A stretch of 64,000 bases of DNA, from assembly GCA_016936975.1 (NCBI GenBank), contig JAFGWU010000082.1:62001-126000 (forward strand), read 5' to 3'. Of this stretch, positions 9,114 to 17,418 are shown piece by piece. Source of the stretch: Bacteroidales bacterium (GTDB lineage: Bacteria; Bacteroidota; Bacteroidia; Bacteroidales; GCA-2748055). Numbering within the stretch: position 1 is the stretch's first letter; the number at the start of each line of letters is the position of its first letter. The notes beneath the pieces are model-generated. The model was given only the letters and a program-made list of their open reading frames with translations. It did no database searches and was not told the origin of the DNA. The position numbers were made by a program, and so were the translations under genes.

Positions 9114-9971
9114 TTGGAAAGTAAGATCAATACATTAATCAGACAGGCGGAGGAGCAGTGGCTTGACCTGCTGGAGAAGCAGGCTCAGAACGCTTTTTCC
9201 GGCACATTCCTGCCCTCACATGATGTTTCCCATCACCGGCGCGTGTGGGACTACAGCAAAATGCTCCTGGAGGAAATCTCATCCGGAAACGACCTCATCG
9301 ACCGGGATCTGGTGGAGGGTTTGCTGATCTCCTCTTTTTTTCATGATCTCGGGATGACGGAGAATAAAACGGCGGACCATGGAAGAGTGAGCCGGCAACA
9401 TTGTGAATATTTTTTCGGGGCCGAAAGAGTCCCGAGGCCCGTCAACCATGAGGAAATTCTCCATGCTGTTGAATACCATGATCAGAAAAACAATGGTCCG
9501 GGCATGCCGATCCCGCTCCTTGAAAAACCCCCGTTATTGACCCTGCTGTCCATTGCGGATGACCTGGATGCGCTGGGAATAACAGGGATATACCGGTACG
9601 CGGAAATATACCTCCACAGGGGCATCGGGATCAAAAAAATCGGGATCTGCGTCCTGGAGAATGTTACCACCCGGTTTCATCATTTTGAAGAATCCTGTAT
9701 TCATTACCCGGAAATAGTGGAAAGTCAGCGGAAACGCTATGCTGAAATCGTCAACTTTTACGATCAATACAACCAGCAGCTGGTTTCTGAACCGGAGCCC
9801 GGAGCCGAAAAAACCGGACCGGTCGGGATTATAAATTATATCCGTCAACTAAGCGTGGATCAATCCGTCCATCCTTTTGATTATATTCGAAGCATCAAAG
9901 ATCCCAGAATGACTAAATTTGTGAGGGACTTTTTTATTTCACTGAAACATGAACTTAAAGCTTCTCTCTGA
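9114..9971 (+). CDS. HD-domain metal-dependent phosphohydrolase
   Basis: A 285-residue cytoplasmic protein with an HD domain: the first histidine motif is HDVSHHRRVW (residue 36 on), the HD pair is in SSFFHDLGM (H77, D78), and HAVEYHD and SIADDLDALG supply the later metal ligands. The family includes nucleotide and cyclic-nucleotide phosphohydrolases; the substrate cannot be predicted here. The start is TTG at 9114, chosen because no ATG precedes the HD domain and an AAGG lies just upstream. The 3' end overlaps the following M14 peptidase by 23 bases, with the next start codon inside this gene, which indicates translational coupling. Confidence 0.88.
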   Translation: MESKINTLIRQAEEQWLDLLEKQAQNAFSGTFLPSHDVSHHRRVWDYSKMLLEEISSGNDLIDRDLVEGLLISSFFHDLGMTENKTADHGRVSRQHCEYFFGAERVPRPVNHEEILHAVEYHDQKNNGPGMPIPLLEKPPLLTLLSIADDLDALGITGIYRYAEIYLHRGIGIKKIGICVLENVTTRFHHFEESCIHYPEIVESQRKRYAEIVNFYDQYNQQLVSEPEPGAEKTGPVGIINYIRQLSVDQSVHPFDYIRSIKDPRMTKFVRDFFISLKHELKASL

Positions 9972-11694
9972 ATGGTTCGTTTCCGCCTCCCTGCTGTGCG
10001 TCACCGCAATGGTGTCCGCACAACCGGTGTTATCGTTTGAGGAGAACCTCTCGGTCACCTGGCAGGAGGCTGTTGAAAGCTACCGGTGGCTCGATGAGCA
10101 CTATGAAAACGCCCTGCTGACGGAAGCCGGGAAAACGGATATCGGGAAACCTCTTCACCTCTTTATCATATCGCAGGACAGAGAATTCACCCCCCAGGAG
10201 GTCCGTGCGTCGGGAAAAGGCATCCTCTTCATCAATAACGGGATCCATCCCGGCGAACCCTGCGGTATCGATGCCAGCATTAAACTGGCAAGTGACCTTC
10301 TTTCCCGGTCAGACGACTACCACCGGTTCCTTGAAAATACCGTGGTGGTGATCGTCCCTGTGCTGAATGTGGGGGGGGCGTTGAACAGGAGCCCTTACCA
10401 CCGTGCCAACCAGAACGGGCCGGTTGAACAGGGATTCAGGGGAAATGCAAGGAACCTCGATCTCAACCGGGATTTCATCAAGCTGGACTCCAGAAATGCA
10501 CGATCACTGGTTGAACTGATCCGTGCCTGGGAGCCCGATATCCTGGTGGATACCCATACCTCCAACGGAGCCGATTACAGTTATGTAATCACCCTGATTA
10601 ACAATCACCCCCAGCGGCTGGAGAAATCCCAGGGCAATTTGCTGGTTCAAACCCTCCTCCCCTTTCTCTATCAATCGATGCGGGAGACACCCTACGAAAT
10701 GATTCCCTACGTATGGAGTTACAGGGAAACCCCCGAACTGGGAATCGTCGGTTTCATGGATTATCCAAGATACACCTCCGGGTACGGGAGCCTCTTCAAC
10801 ACCCTCTGCTTCACCGTTGAAACGCATATGTTCAAGCCCTTTTCCGACAGGGTCCTCTCCACCTGGCACCTGCTCCGTGAAATGCTCAGGATGACCAGCA
10901 TTTTCAAGTCCTCCATCCGGGCTGCAAAACTTATGGCCGACATGGACAAGACCGGTAAGAAACAATTTGTATTAAGGTGGGAGATGGACACATTGCGTTC
11001 CGATACCATTCACTTCAAGGGCTACACGGCAAAAAGAAAACCCAGCAGGGTAACAGGCTTCGAGCGCCTCTACTACGACCGGAACGAACCGTGGGAGAAA
11101 ACGATTCCCTATTACAACCATTTCAGGCCGGCCGTTACCGTGACGGCTCCCGATTTCTATATCATCCCCCAGGCATGGGAAGAGGTTATCGACCGGCTCG
11201 AAATCAACGGTATCGAACTGTGGCCCCTCCGGGAGGATACGCTCCTCGATGCAGAGGTCTATTATATCGATCATTTTGAAACAGGAGAGGAACCTTATAA
11301 CGGACATTACTGGCATTACAATACCGGCGTCCGCAAGGCATATGAATCCGTAACACTTCTGAAAGGGGACCGGGTTGTCCCTGTCAGCCAGCCGGGCTCC
11401 GAATATATTGTCCAGACCCTGGAACCAGAGGGATACGACTCATTTTTCAGCTGGAATTTCTTCGATGCCATCCTCTCCCGGAAAGAGTATTTTTCGCCTT
11501 ACGTGTTCGAGGAAAAAGCGGAAGAGATCCTGGCCGGGGATCCCATCCTGAGGGAACAATTCGAGACAAGGAAAAGCCGGGATCCGGGATTCAGATCCAA
11601 TCCGTACGCCCAGCTCCGGTTTATATATGAACATTCGGAATTTTCAGAAAAAACCTATCGGCGATATCCCGTATACCGGGTCATGAATCAGTAA
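9949..11694 (+). CDS. secreted M14-family zinc carboxypeptidase
   Basis: An exported metallopeptidase of 581 residues with a signal peptide ending near MVSAQ-PV (about residue 24). The zinc site of M14 carboxypeptidases is visible: H100 and E103 in HPGEPCGID and H203 in VDTHTSNG, with the general-base glutamate E291 in FTVETHMF. The motif RNLDLNRDF supplies the substrate-binding arginine. After the catalytic domain (to about residue 320) there is a long C-terminal region of unknown fold. It overlaps the HD-protein gene by 23 bases. The S37 peptidase follows after 21 bases, suggesting that the two peptidases work on extracellular or periplasmic peptides. Confidence 0.93.
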   Translation: MNLKLLSEWFVSASLLCVTAMVSAQPVLSFEENLSVTWQEAVESYRWLDEHYENALLTEAGKTDIGKPLHLFIISQDREFTPQEVRASGKGILFINNGIHPGEPCGIDASIKLASDLLSRSDDYHRFLENTVVVIVPVLNVGGALNRSPYHRANQNGPVEQGFRGNARNLDLNRDFIKLDSRNARSLVELIRAWEPDILVDTHTSNGADYSYVITLINNHPQRLEKSQGNLLVQTLLPFLYQSMRETPYEMIPYVWSYRETPELGIVGFMDYPRYTSGYGSLFNTLCFTVETHMFKPFSDRVLSTWHLLREMLRMTSIFKSSIRAAKLMADMDKTGKKQFVLRWEMDTLRSDTIHFKGYTAKRKPSRVTGFERLYYDRNEPWEKTIPYYNHFRPAVTVTAPDFYIIPQAWEEVIDRLEINGIELWPLREDTLLDAEVYYIDHFETGEEPYNGHYWHYNTGVRKAYESVTLLKGDRVVPVSQPGSEYIVQTLEPEGYDSFFSWNFFDAILSRKEYFSPYVFEEKAEEILAGDPILREQFETRKSRDPGFRSNPYAQLRFIYEHSEFSEKTYRRYPVYRVMNQ

Positions 11695-11715
11695 GAATTT
11701 GTATAATTAAACCAT

Positions 11716-12993
11716 ATGAAACGATTTTTTCTTCTTGCTCTCTTTACGGCTGTATATTCTATTAATCTCCAGGCAGGGGGATCTCTTGAGAATTTCCTGG
11801 GCCGGCTGCCGGTTTCCGATGTTAAGACCCTCGGGAAGGATTCGCACTTCGAGCAAATCCTGGAGGTGATGTTTGAACAGCCCCTGGATCATCATCATCC
11901 CGACGGGCCCACCTTCAGGCAGAAACTCTATATTTCCCATATCGATCCGGAAAAACCGGTGGTGATCGTCACCCAGGGTTATGACTCGAAATATTATTTC
12001 AACAGCGAGATTGCCATTGAGCTCGGATGCAACCAGATCATTGTGGAACACCGCTATTTTGGAGAATCGAAACCCGATTCCGTCGACTGGAGCAAACTGA
12101 ACACCTGGCAGGCCGCTTCGGACCACCACAATATCATTCAAACCTTCAAACAGTTCTATACCGGCCGATGGATTTCCACCGGAATCAGTAAGGGTGGACA
12201 GACCGTTATGTTCCACAGCTACTACTATCCGGATGATGTTCATGTGAGGGTTCCTTACGTGGCCCCGCTGAACAACTCCATTGAGGATGAACGCATATAC
12301 TCCTTTCTGAATGACGTCGGGAAGAGAAAGGAACGGAAGAATATTCATAAATTTCAAAAAAGGCTGCTCAGGGACCAGGATGCCTATCTTCCGGCCTTCA
12401 AAGCGTTATCCGACAAAATAGGTTATACCTACGAATATGCCGGCGGATTGGAAAAGGCCTATGAATACTGCGTCCTGGAATATTCGTTTGCATTCTGGCA
12501 ATGGGGCACCGTTTCCGCTTCCGATATCCCCGGACGCAGGGCGGATCCCTTTGAAGTCATGGAACATATGAACCATATTGCCGGTTTCGATTATTTCTCC
12601 GACCAGTCCATTGAAACGCTTCAGCCATTCTTCTACCAGGCCCTGACCGAAATGGGTTACTACGGATATGACCTGGACGAATTCAGGGAATATATCCAGC
12701 ATGTGGACAATCCCGTTTTTACCTTCACGATCCCCAAAGGGGTTGAAGCCACGTTCAACGACCGGCTCCTGGAGAATCTTGAGGACTATCTCCGCAACGA
12801 AGCCCACCATTTTGTTTACATATACGGGGAAAATGACACCTGGTCGGCAACAGGATTTTTCGACATCGCTCCGGGTGTCAATTCAAAGGTTTTCGTGAAG
12901 GAGGGGGGATCCCACAGAACGCGCATCAATAACATGCCCGCGGAGCAGAAAGAGGAGGTTTACAAAACCATCCGGGTTTACCTGAATAATTAA
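11716..12993 (+). CDS. secreted PS-10-type serine peptidase (S37 family)
   Basis: The 425-residue protein has a signal peptide (MKRFFLLALFTAVYSINLQA) and an alpha/beta-hydrolase-like fold. The nucleophile is most likely S158 in STGISKGGQT, preceded by the conserved EHRYFGESKP and followed by VPYVAPLNN, which match the S37 (Streptomyces PS-10 aminopeptidase) family. A late histidine in EGGSHRTRI near the C-terminus can complete the triad, and D in YGENDTWS is the likely acid. It probably releases short peptides outside the inner membrane. Its stop overlaps the convergent MBL gene by four bases. Confidence 0.9.
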   Translation: MKRFFLLALFTAVYSINLQAGGSLENFLGRLPVSDVKTLGKDSHFEQILEVMFEQPLDHHHPDGPTFRQKLYISHIDPEKPVVIVTQGYDSKYYFNSEIAIELGCNQIIVEHRYFGESKPDSVDWSKLNTWQAASDHHNIIQTFKQFYTGRWISTGISKGGQTVMFHSYYYPDDVHVRVPYVAPLNNSIEDERIYSFLNDVGKRKERKNIHKFQKRLLRDQDAYLPAFKALSDKIGYTYEYAGGLEKAYEYCVLEYSFAFWQWGTVSASDIPGRRADPFEVMEHMNHIAGFDYFSDQSIETLQPFFYQALTEMGYYGYDLDEFREYIQHVDNPVFTFTIPKGVEATFNDRLLENLEDYLRNEAHHFVYIYGENDTWSATGFFDIAPGVNSKVFVKEGGSHRTRINNMPAEQKEEVYKTIRVYLNN

Positions 12994-13700
12994 TCCTGCT
13001 TCCCGTACCTGGCCCTTGCCGAAGGGTATTCATCCAGCAGTGCACGCTTCGGGATTCTGGCGCCATGACCCGGATAGAGATAATCAAAGGGCAGGCCGAG
13101 GAGTTTTTCCCAGCTTTCCAGCAGGGCCATCCGGTCATCGGCAAAAGGCGGGAAGATCTCATGCCCCCTGATTCCGAATACCGTATCCCCCGCAATCACA
13201 TCGCCCCCATCCAGGCAAACGACCACCGAACCGTCGGTATGTCCGGGCAGATGCAATATCCGGCCCTTAAAGCCAAACCGGTCCAGCTCAAACTGATCCT
13301 CCACAATGATATCCGGTTCCAGGGGCGGGATGTTGCCGAGGCGTTTCAGGAAGGTCCGCCCCAATGCAACCAGTATCCTCGCCTTCCAGCGGGTGCCGTC
13401 GGGAAGCGGTCCGTATCCGTTTCTTAATTCATCGGCATCATTACGGTGCACCGCTACCGGCGCACCTGTGAGCTTCCTGATTTCTGCGGCCGAGCCGGCG
13501 TGATCGTAATGACTGTGGGTGATGATTATCAGCTTCAGGGAAGCGGTTTCCAGTTTGAGATGCCCAAGCATCTCCATCACCTTTTCTCCCGATCCTCTGT
13601 TGCAGGTATCGACCAGTATGGCACCCGTCTCATTGTAGATCAGATAACAGGAAACATTCAGGACCGGTATTCTTAATATCCTGTAAGATTTATCAGCCAT
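12990..13700 (-). CDS. MBL-fold metallo-hydrolase
   Basis: A 236-residue metallo-beta-lactamase-fold hydrolase with the di-zinc motif THSHYDH (H62, H64, D66, H67), the later ligands in LPGHTDGS and VIAGDTVFG, and PGHGA near the end. No signal peptide is present, so it is cytoplasmic. The family includes glyoxalase II-like thioesterases and lactonases; I cannot assign a substrate. It is the last gene of a tight minus-strand run: its start shares one base with the stop of the FAH-family gene, so they are translated together. Confidence 0.92.
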   Translation of the reverse strand: MADKSYRILRIPVLNVSCYLIYNETGAILVDTCNRGSGEKVMEMLGHLKLETASLKLIIITHSHYDHAGSAAEIRKLTGAPVAVHRNDADELRNGYGPLPDGTRWKARILVALGRTFLKRLGNIPPLEPDIIVEDQFELDRFGFKGRILHLPGHTDGSVVVCLDGGDVIAGDTVFGIRGHEIFPPFADDRMALLESWEKLLGLPFDYLYPGHGARIPKRALLDEYPSARARYGKQD

Positions 13701-14311
13701 TATTTAACAGGAAAATCCATTAGCTTCTCGTTCTCCAGGTAAGCCACCAGGCGATCGCCAATCGACACGGGACCGACTCCCGGAGGCGTTCCCGTATAGA
13801 TCAGATCACCGGTTTTTAAAGTCATGAACCGGGAAACATAGGATATGATCTGTTCGAAACTGAATATCATGTCCGCCGTATTCCCTTTCTGTACCGTTTT
13901 TCCGTTTATCTCCAGGTGAAAATTCAGGCTGTGGATATCCCTGAATCCCCCGACCGGCAGAAAGGTACTGACGGGAGCAGAATAATCAAATCCTTTGGCA
14001 ATTTCCCAGGGCAGACCCTTTTTTTTCATTTCCGACTGCAGATCCCGTGCGGTGAAATCGATGCCCAGGGCCAGTTCTGAATAATAGAGTGGGGCAAAAT
14101 TTTCTGGAATACTCTTTCCCAGCCGGTTAATCCGGAGTACAATCTCCAGTTCATAATGTATCTCGCTGGAGAAATCGGGGTAAAAAAAAGGCCGGTTCCG
14201 GATTACCAGGGCAGAATCGGGTTTCAGGAAAAAAACCGGCTTCTCGGGAAGGGGATTGTTCAGTTCTCTGGCATGCTCGGCATAATTTCTTCCAATACAG
14301 ATAATTTTCAT
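13700..14311 (-). CDS. fumarylacetoacetate hydrolase family protein
   Basis: A compact FAH-fold protein of 203 residues that starts MKIICIGRNYAEHARELNN, the usual opening of the short bacterial FAH-like hydrolases and decarboxylases (YcgM/FAHD1-like). The metal-binding glutamates are in IHYELEIVLRI and the conserved GTPPGVGPVSIGD block is near the C-terminus. FAHD1-like members act as acylpyruvase or oxaloacetate decarboxylase, which is a possible but unproven role here. It overlaps the upstream exonuclease gene by four bases. Confidence 0.92.
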   Translation of the reverse strand: MKIICIGRNYAEHARELNNPLPEKPVFFLKPDSALVIRNRPFFYPDFSSEIHYELEIVLRINRLGKSIPENFAPLYYSELALGIDFTARDLQSEMKKKGLPWEIAKGFDYSAPVSTFLPVGGFRDIHSLNFHLEINGKTVQKGNTADMIFSFEQIISYVSRFMTLKTGDLIYTGTPPGVGPVSIGDRLVAYLENEKLMDFPVK

Positions 14312-15075
14312 GCCTTCATCGACCTTAGCTTAATATTCGTCAGGACCTTTTTTGTATATAACGGGAAATCTCCGTTCATCATCCACCCGTAATAACCGGG
14401 ATCCCTGTTCAGAACCTCTTCAACCGGGATGCCCTTATATTTTCCGAAGTTGAAGACCTCTACATCGTTATCGTTGTAAATAATCCTTCCGGCAAAATCC
14501 GCATACCGGCTATGAGCGGAGAACTCGGCCAATTTGGGCACATCATTTTCCAGGTTCGGATACCGGTCGAGCTGGGATTGCAGGACCTCGTAGGTGGCGC
14601 GGGTATCTGCCTTTGCGCCGTGTGCCCCCTCCAGCTCCCTGTCACAGTAAAACTTATAGGCGGCAGACAATGTGCGCGGCTCCATCTTCATAAAGATCAC
14701 CTGCACATCAATGAATTTTCTTCTTTTAAGATCTATGTCCACACCCGCCCTGAGGAACTCTTCGGCAAGAAGAGGAATATCAAATTTATTCGAATTGTAG
14801 CCAGCCAGGTCACAGCCCTCAAAATCCCTGGCCAGATTCCTGGCTATTTCGTGGAATGCAGGGGCATCCCTGACATCCTCATCTTTTATGCAGTGCACCT
14901 CGGTCGCCTGTGGGGGAATGGGCATGCCCGGATTGATGAGCATCGTCTTTGAAGTTTCGTTCCCGTTCAAATCCACCTTCAGGTAGGACAGCTCAACAAT
15001 CCTGTCAGAGGCCACATTGATTCCGGTTGTTTCAAGATCAAAAAATATGAGGGGATTACGCAGGTTCAGCTTCAT
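14308..15075 (-). CDS. DEDDh 3'-5' exonuclease, Pol III epsilon-like
   Basis: A proofreading-type exonuclease. From the chosen start at 15075 (MKLNLRNPLIFFDLETTG) the first catalytic acids are D13 and E15; later motifs are GYNSNKFDIPLL and HGAKADTRAT. A C-terminal extension with FNFGKYKGIPVEEVLNRDP resembles the small domain found in exonuclease X-like proteins and DUF3820. The ORF track begins five codons earlier (MHDRF), but the later ATG gives the family start and removes an overlap with dnaN. It lies seven bases downstream of dnaN, so the sliding clamp and this exonuclease are likely made together and may act together (inference). Confidence 0.92.
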   Translation of the reverse strand: MKLNLRNPLIFFDLETTGINVASDRIVELSYLKVDLNGNETSKTMLINPGMPIPPQATEVHCIKDEDVRDAPAFHEIARNLARDFEGCDLAGYNSNKFDIPLLAEEFLRAGVDIDLKRRKFIDVQVIFMKMEPRTLSAAYKFYCDRELEGAHGAKADTRATYEVLQSQLDRYPNLENDVPKLAEFSAHSRYADFAGRIIYNDNDVEVFNFGKYKGIPVEEVLNRDPGYYGWMMNGDFPLYTKKVLTNIKLRSMKA

Positions 15076-15082
15076 GAATCGG

Positions 15083-16213
15083 TCATGCATTAATCATCAT
15101 GGGCATCAGAAGCATTAAAATATCCTCCTGGTCATTATCCGTATCTCCCGGCAGCAGGATGCCTGCACGCGTTGGATCGCTCATCTCCAGGATAACCTCG
15201 GAGGATGGCAGGTTGGCGAGAATCTCAATCAGGAAGGTTGACTTGAATCCGATTTCCAGGTCCTCCCCTTCATACTGACAGCTCAGGCGCTCATTGGCAG
15301 AAATGGAAAAATCAATATCCTGTGCGGAAATATTGATCTGGTTGCCGGTCAGTGCCAGCTTTACAAGATTGCTGGCCTGGTTTGAAAAGACCGATACACG
15401 CTTGAGGCTGTTGTGGAACGATACCCGGTCGATCGTCATCCTGTAGGGATTGTTTTTCGGTATCACGGAGTTGTAGGACGGATAGTTACCCTCGACCAGC
15501 CGGCAGATCAGTCTGTAATTTGAAAGCGTAAAAGAGGCATTCTTCTCATCAAACTCGAGCATGACCGCGTTACTTTCCTTCGGTAAAATATTCTTCAGCA
15601 GGGATGCCGGTTTCTTTGGCAAAATGAAGCTTGAAACCGCGCCGGCCTTCGCATCGGTCCGCTTATACCTTACCAGCTTATGGGCATCGGAGGCCACGAA
15701 GGTGATGTCATCGGGGGACAGCTCCATGAAGATGCCGTTCATGACGGGCCTGAGCTCATCATCAGCCGTTGCGAACAGGGTTTTGTTGATTCCTGCCAGC
15801 AGGAGCTCCGGATCCAGCTCAAGGTTCTCCTTCCGGTCCCCCTTGATCACGGGAAGCTGGGGAAATTCTTTCCCGTTCTGACCCACGATAGTGAATTTTC
15901 CGTTTTCCGACTGGATGATGATCCCCAGCGTATCGGTATTGATCTCAAATGACAGGGGGATATCCGAAAACTCCTTGAGGGTATCCGTCAGGATCCTGGC
16001 CGGTATGGCTATCATTCCCGATCCATCCGTGTTTTCGATCTTCATATTGGTTATCAGGGTCGATTCAAGGTCCGAAGCCGTCACCTCCAGGATGCCATCC
16101 TCCAGTGAGAAGAGGAAATTATCGAGTATGGGCAGTGTATTTTTGGTGCTGATAACGCGATTAATCGCCTGAAGATGGCTCAGGAGCTCCATGCTGGATA
16201 CAACAAATTTCAT
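15083..16213 (-). CDS. dnaN: DNA polymerase III subunit beta (sliding clamp)
   Basis: The 376-residue protein has the three-domain clamp architecture; it opens MKFVVSSMELLSHLQAINRVISTKNTLPILDNFLF and has ATDDELRPVMNGIFMEL in the middle domain and the conserved C-terminal LLMPMM. It encircles DNA and gives the replicative polymerase its processivity. In this window it is not beside dnaA; it heads a tight four-gene minus-strand set with the DEDDh exonuclease, FAH-family and MBL genes. A 239-base spacer containing a repeat element separates it from the DUF4340 gene upstream. Confidence 0.97.
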   Translation of the reverse strand: MKFVVSSMELLSHLQAINRVISTKNTLPILDNFLFSLEDGILEVTASDLESTLITNMKIENTDGSGMIAIPARILTDTLKEFSDIPLSFEINTDTLGIIIQSENGKFTIVGQNGKEFPQLPVIKGDRKENLELDPELLLAGINKTLFATADDELRPVMNGIFMELSPDDITFVASDAHKLVRYKRTDAKAGAVSSFILPKKPASLLKNILPKESNAVMLEFDEKNASFTLSNYRLICRLVEGNYPSYNSVIPKNNPYRMTIDRVSFHNSLKRVSVFSNQASNLVKLALTGNQINISAQDIDFSISANERLSCQYEGEDLEIGFKSTFLIEILANLPSSEVILEMSDPTRAGILLPGDTDNDQEDILMLLMPMMINA

Positions 16214-16393
16214 ATGCTTTTGATTTTAATAGTTACAGGTAAAGACACCTTTTTTTTCGTGCTCGGTTTGAACTACCAATAATACAAAAAAAAATTATTA
16301 GTCGGGCAAGGATTTTTAAAAAGTGTGATTGGTGATTGCAGGGCTGCAACCAACCTTCAACCCTGTGAAAACTACGACGCAGCAAGGTGAAAT

Positions 16394-16460
16394 CCCGAAC
16401 CGGGAACAGGGAACCGGGAACCCGGAACCTTTCCACGCCAGGCATGGCGTTGCTACAACT
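16394..16460. repeat. heptamer array plus palindrome module (copy A), running into a stop codon
   Basis: Five 7-nt units in phase occupy 16394-16428: CCCGAAC, CGGGAAC, AGGGAAC, CGGGAAC, CCGGAAC. They are followed by the palindromic module TTCCACGCCAGGCATGGCG and TTGCTACAAC (16431-16459). The core ACGCCA-GGCA-TGGCGT can form a hairpin. The module matches copy B at 23486-23514 with one mismatch by my hand count and is related to copy C near 30570. Its GCTAC supplies the TAG stop (16453-16455, minus strand) of the DUF4340 gene. Confidence 0.8.
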
Positions 16461-17418
16461 TATAATAATTTTCCAGTTCCCTCATCAGCACATCGAGGTA
16501 GATATAATTGACAACCAGGACGCCGGGACCGCCATTATGGATCACCAGGGCCCTGAACATATCGGCCGTGCCATCCGGATTCCGGTTCCAGGGGTATATC
16601 TCCAGCCTGTGGGTTTCACCCTCCATGGAACCAATCCTCAGGCGGGCCATCAGCAATCCTTCCTGGTTCATGCGCAGGGTAGCGGCATCCGTTTCTTCAA
16701 GGATCCGCTCATAGCGGATGTCTGCAAAATAGCTTAACAACAACCTGATGGAATGGTCGTTGAGAGAATCTGAAGCTACCATCCGGTTATTCATCATGTC
16801 CACACACTCATAATCTCCCGTGCTATCCTGCTCCAGTACAAAATGGCTTTTTCCGGGGATCTCCACCTCGAGCAGGGCAATCTCCCCGGGCAGGAGCCCG
16901 ATCAAATTACGGAGATGATAATGATTGGGTACCGGCACAAAAACCCTGTCCAGCCGGATGGCCCCGTAACCCGGGATGGTGACCATGAACAATTTGCCGG
17001 AGCCGGTATGGGCCAGCATCTGCCGTTCCCCGTCGAAATATAAATCGTACTCCAGCAGTTCCTGATGATCATGCATGAAGCGGACCGAAACGCGGTTCCA
17101 CTGTTCACTGACCTGTTCCCCCGAGAGAACGGATGTCACCTGCAGACGTCCCGCTGCAAACAGGATATTCTCTACGGCCACCGGGTTGGCCGTTTCCGTT
17201 CCGGAAACCAGCCACACTGAATCCGGCCTGGAAAGAGAGGTTGAATCGTAGCGGTTGCGGATGATGATCCTGTTTACCTTCTCCGGGTCTTTTAGAATTA
17301 CCGACCGGCTCTCCCTTCCCGGGGAATCCCCCGCATCGCTCAGGATGATTGCGGCAACGGCCAGAACAACGCCGGCCGACAGCCATAAAAGGATTCTATT
17401 GAAAGATCTACCCGCCAT
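16453..17418 (-). CDS. DUF4340 protein, partner of GldF/GldG
   Basis: A 321-residue protein with one N-terminal membrane anchor (ILLWLSAGVVLAVAAIIL) and a long periplasmic domain. The pattern around VNRIIIRNRYDSTSLSRPDSVWLV is that of DUF4340, a family usually encoded next to GldG-type ABC components. It overlaps gldG by 11 bases, so it is part of that unit and probably of the same membrane assembly. Its molecular role is unknown. The stop codon and last two sense codons (K-L) lie inside a repeat module that also occurs in other spacers, so the original C-terminus may have been altered by repeat insertion. Confidence 0.85.
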   Translation of the reverse strand: MAGRSFNRILLWLSAGVVLAVAAIILSDAGDSPGRESRSVILKDPEKVNRIIIRNRYDSTSLSRPDSVWLVSGTETANPVAVENILFAAGRLQVTSVLSGEQVSEQWNRVSVRFMHDHQELLEYDLYFDGERQMLAHTGSGKLFMVTIPGYGAIRLDRVFVPVPNHYHLRNLIGLLPGEIALLEVEIPGKSHFVLEQDSTGDYECVDMMNNRMVASDSLNDHSIRLLLSYFADIRYERILEETDAATLRMNQEGLLMARLRIGSMEGETHRLEIYPWNRNPDGTADMFRALVIHNGGPGVLVVNYIYLDVLMRELENYYKL

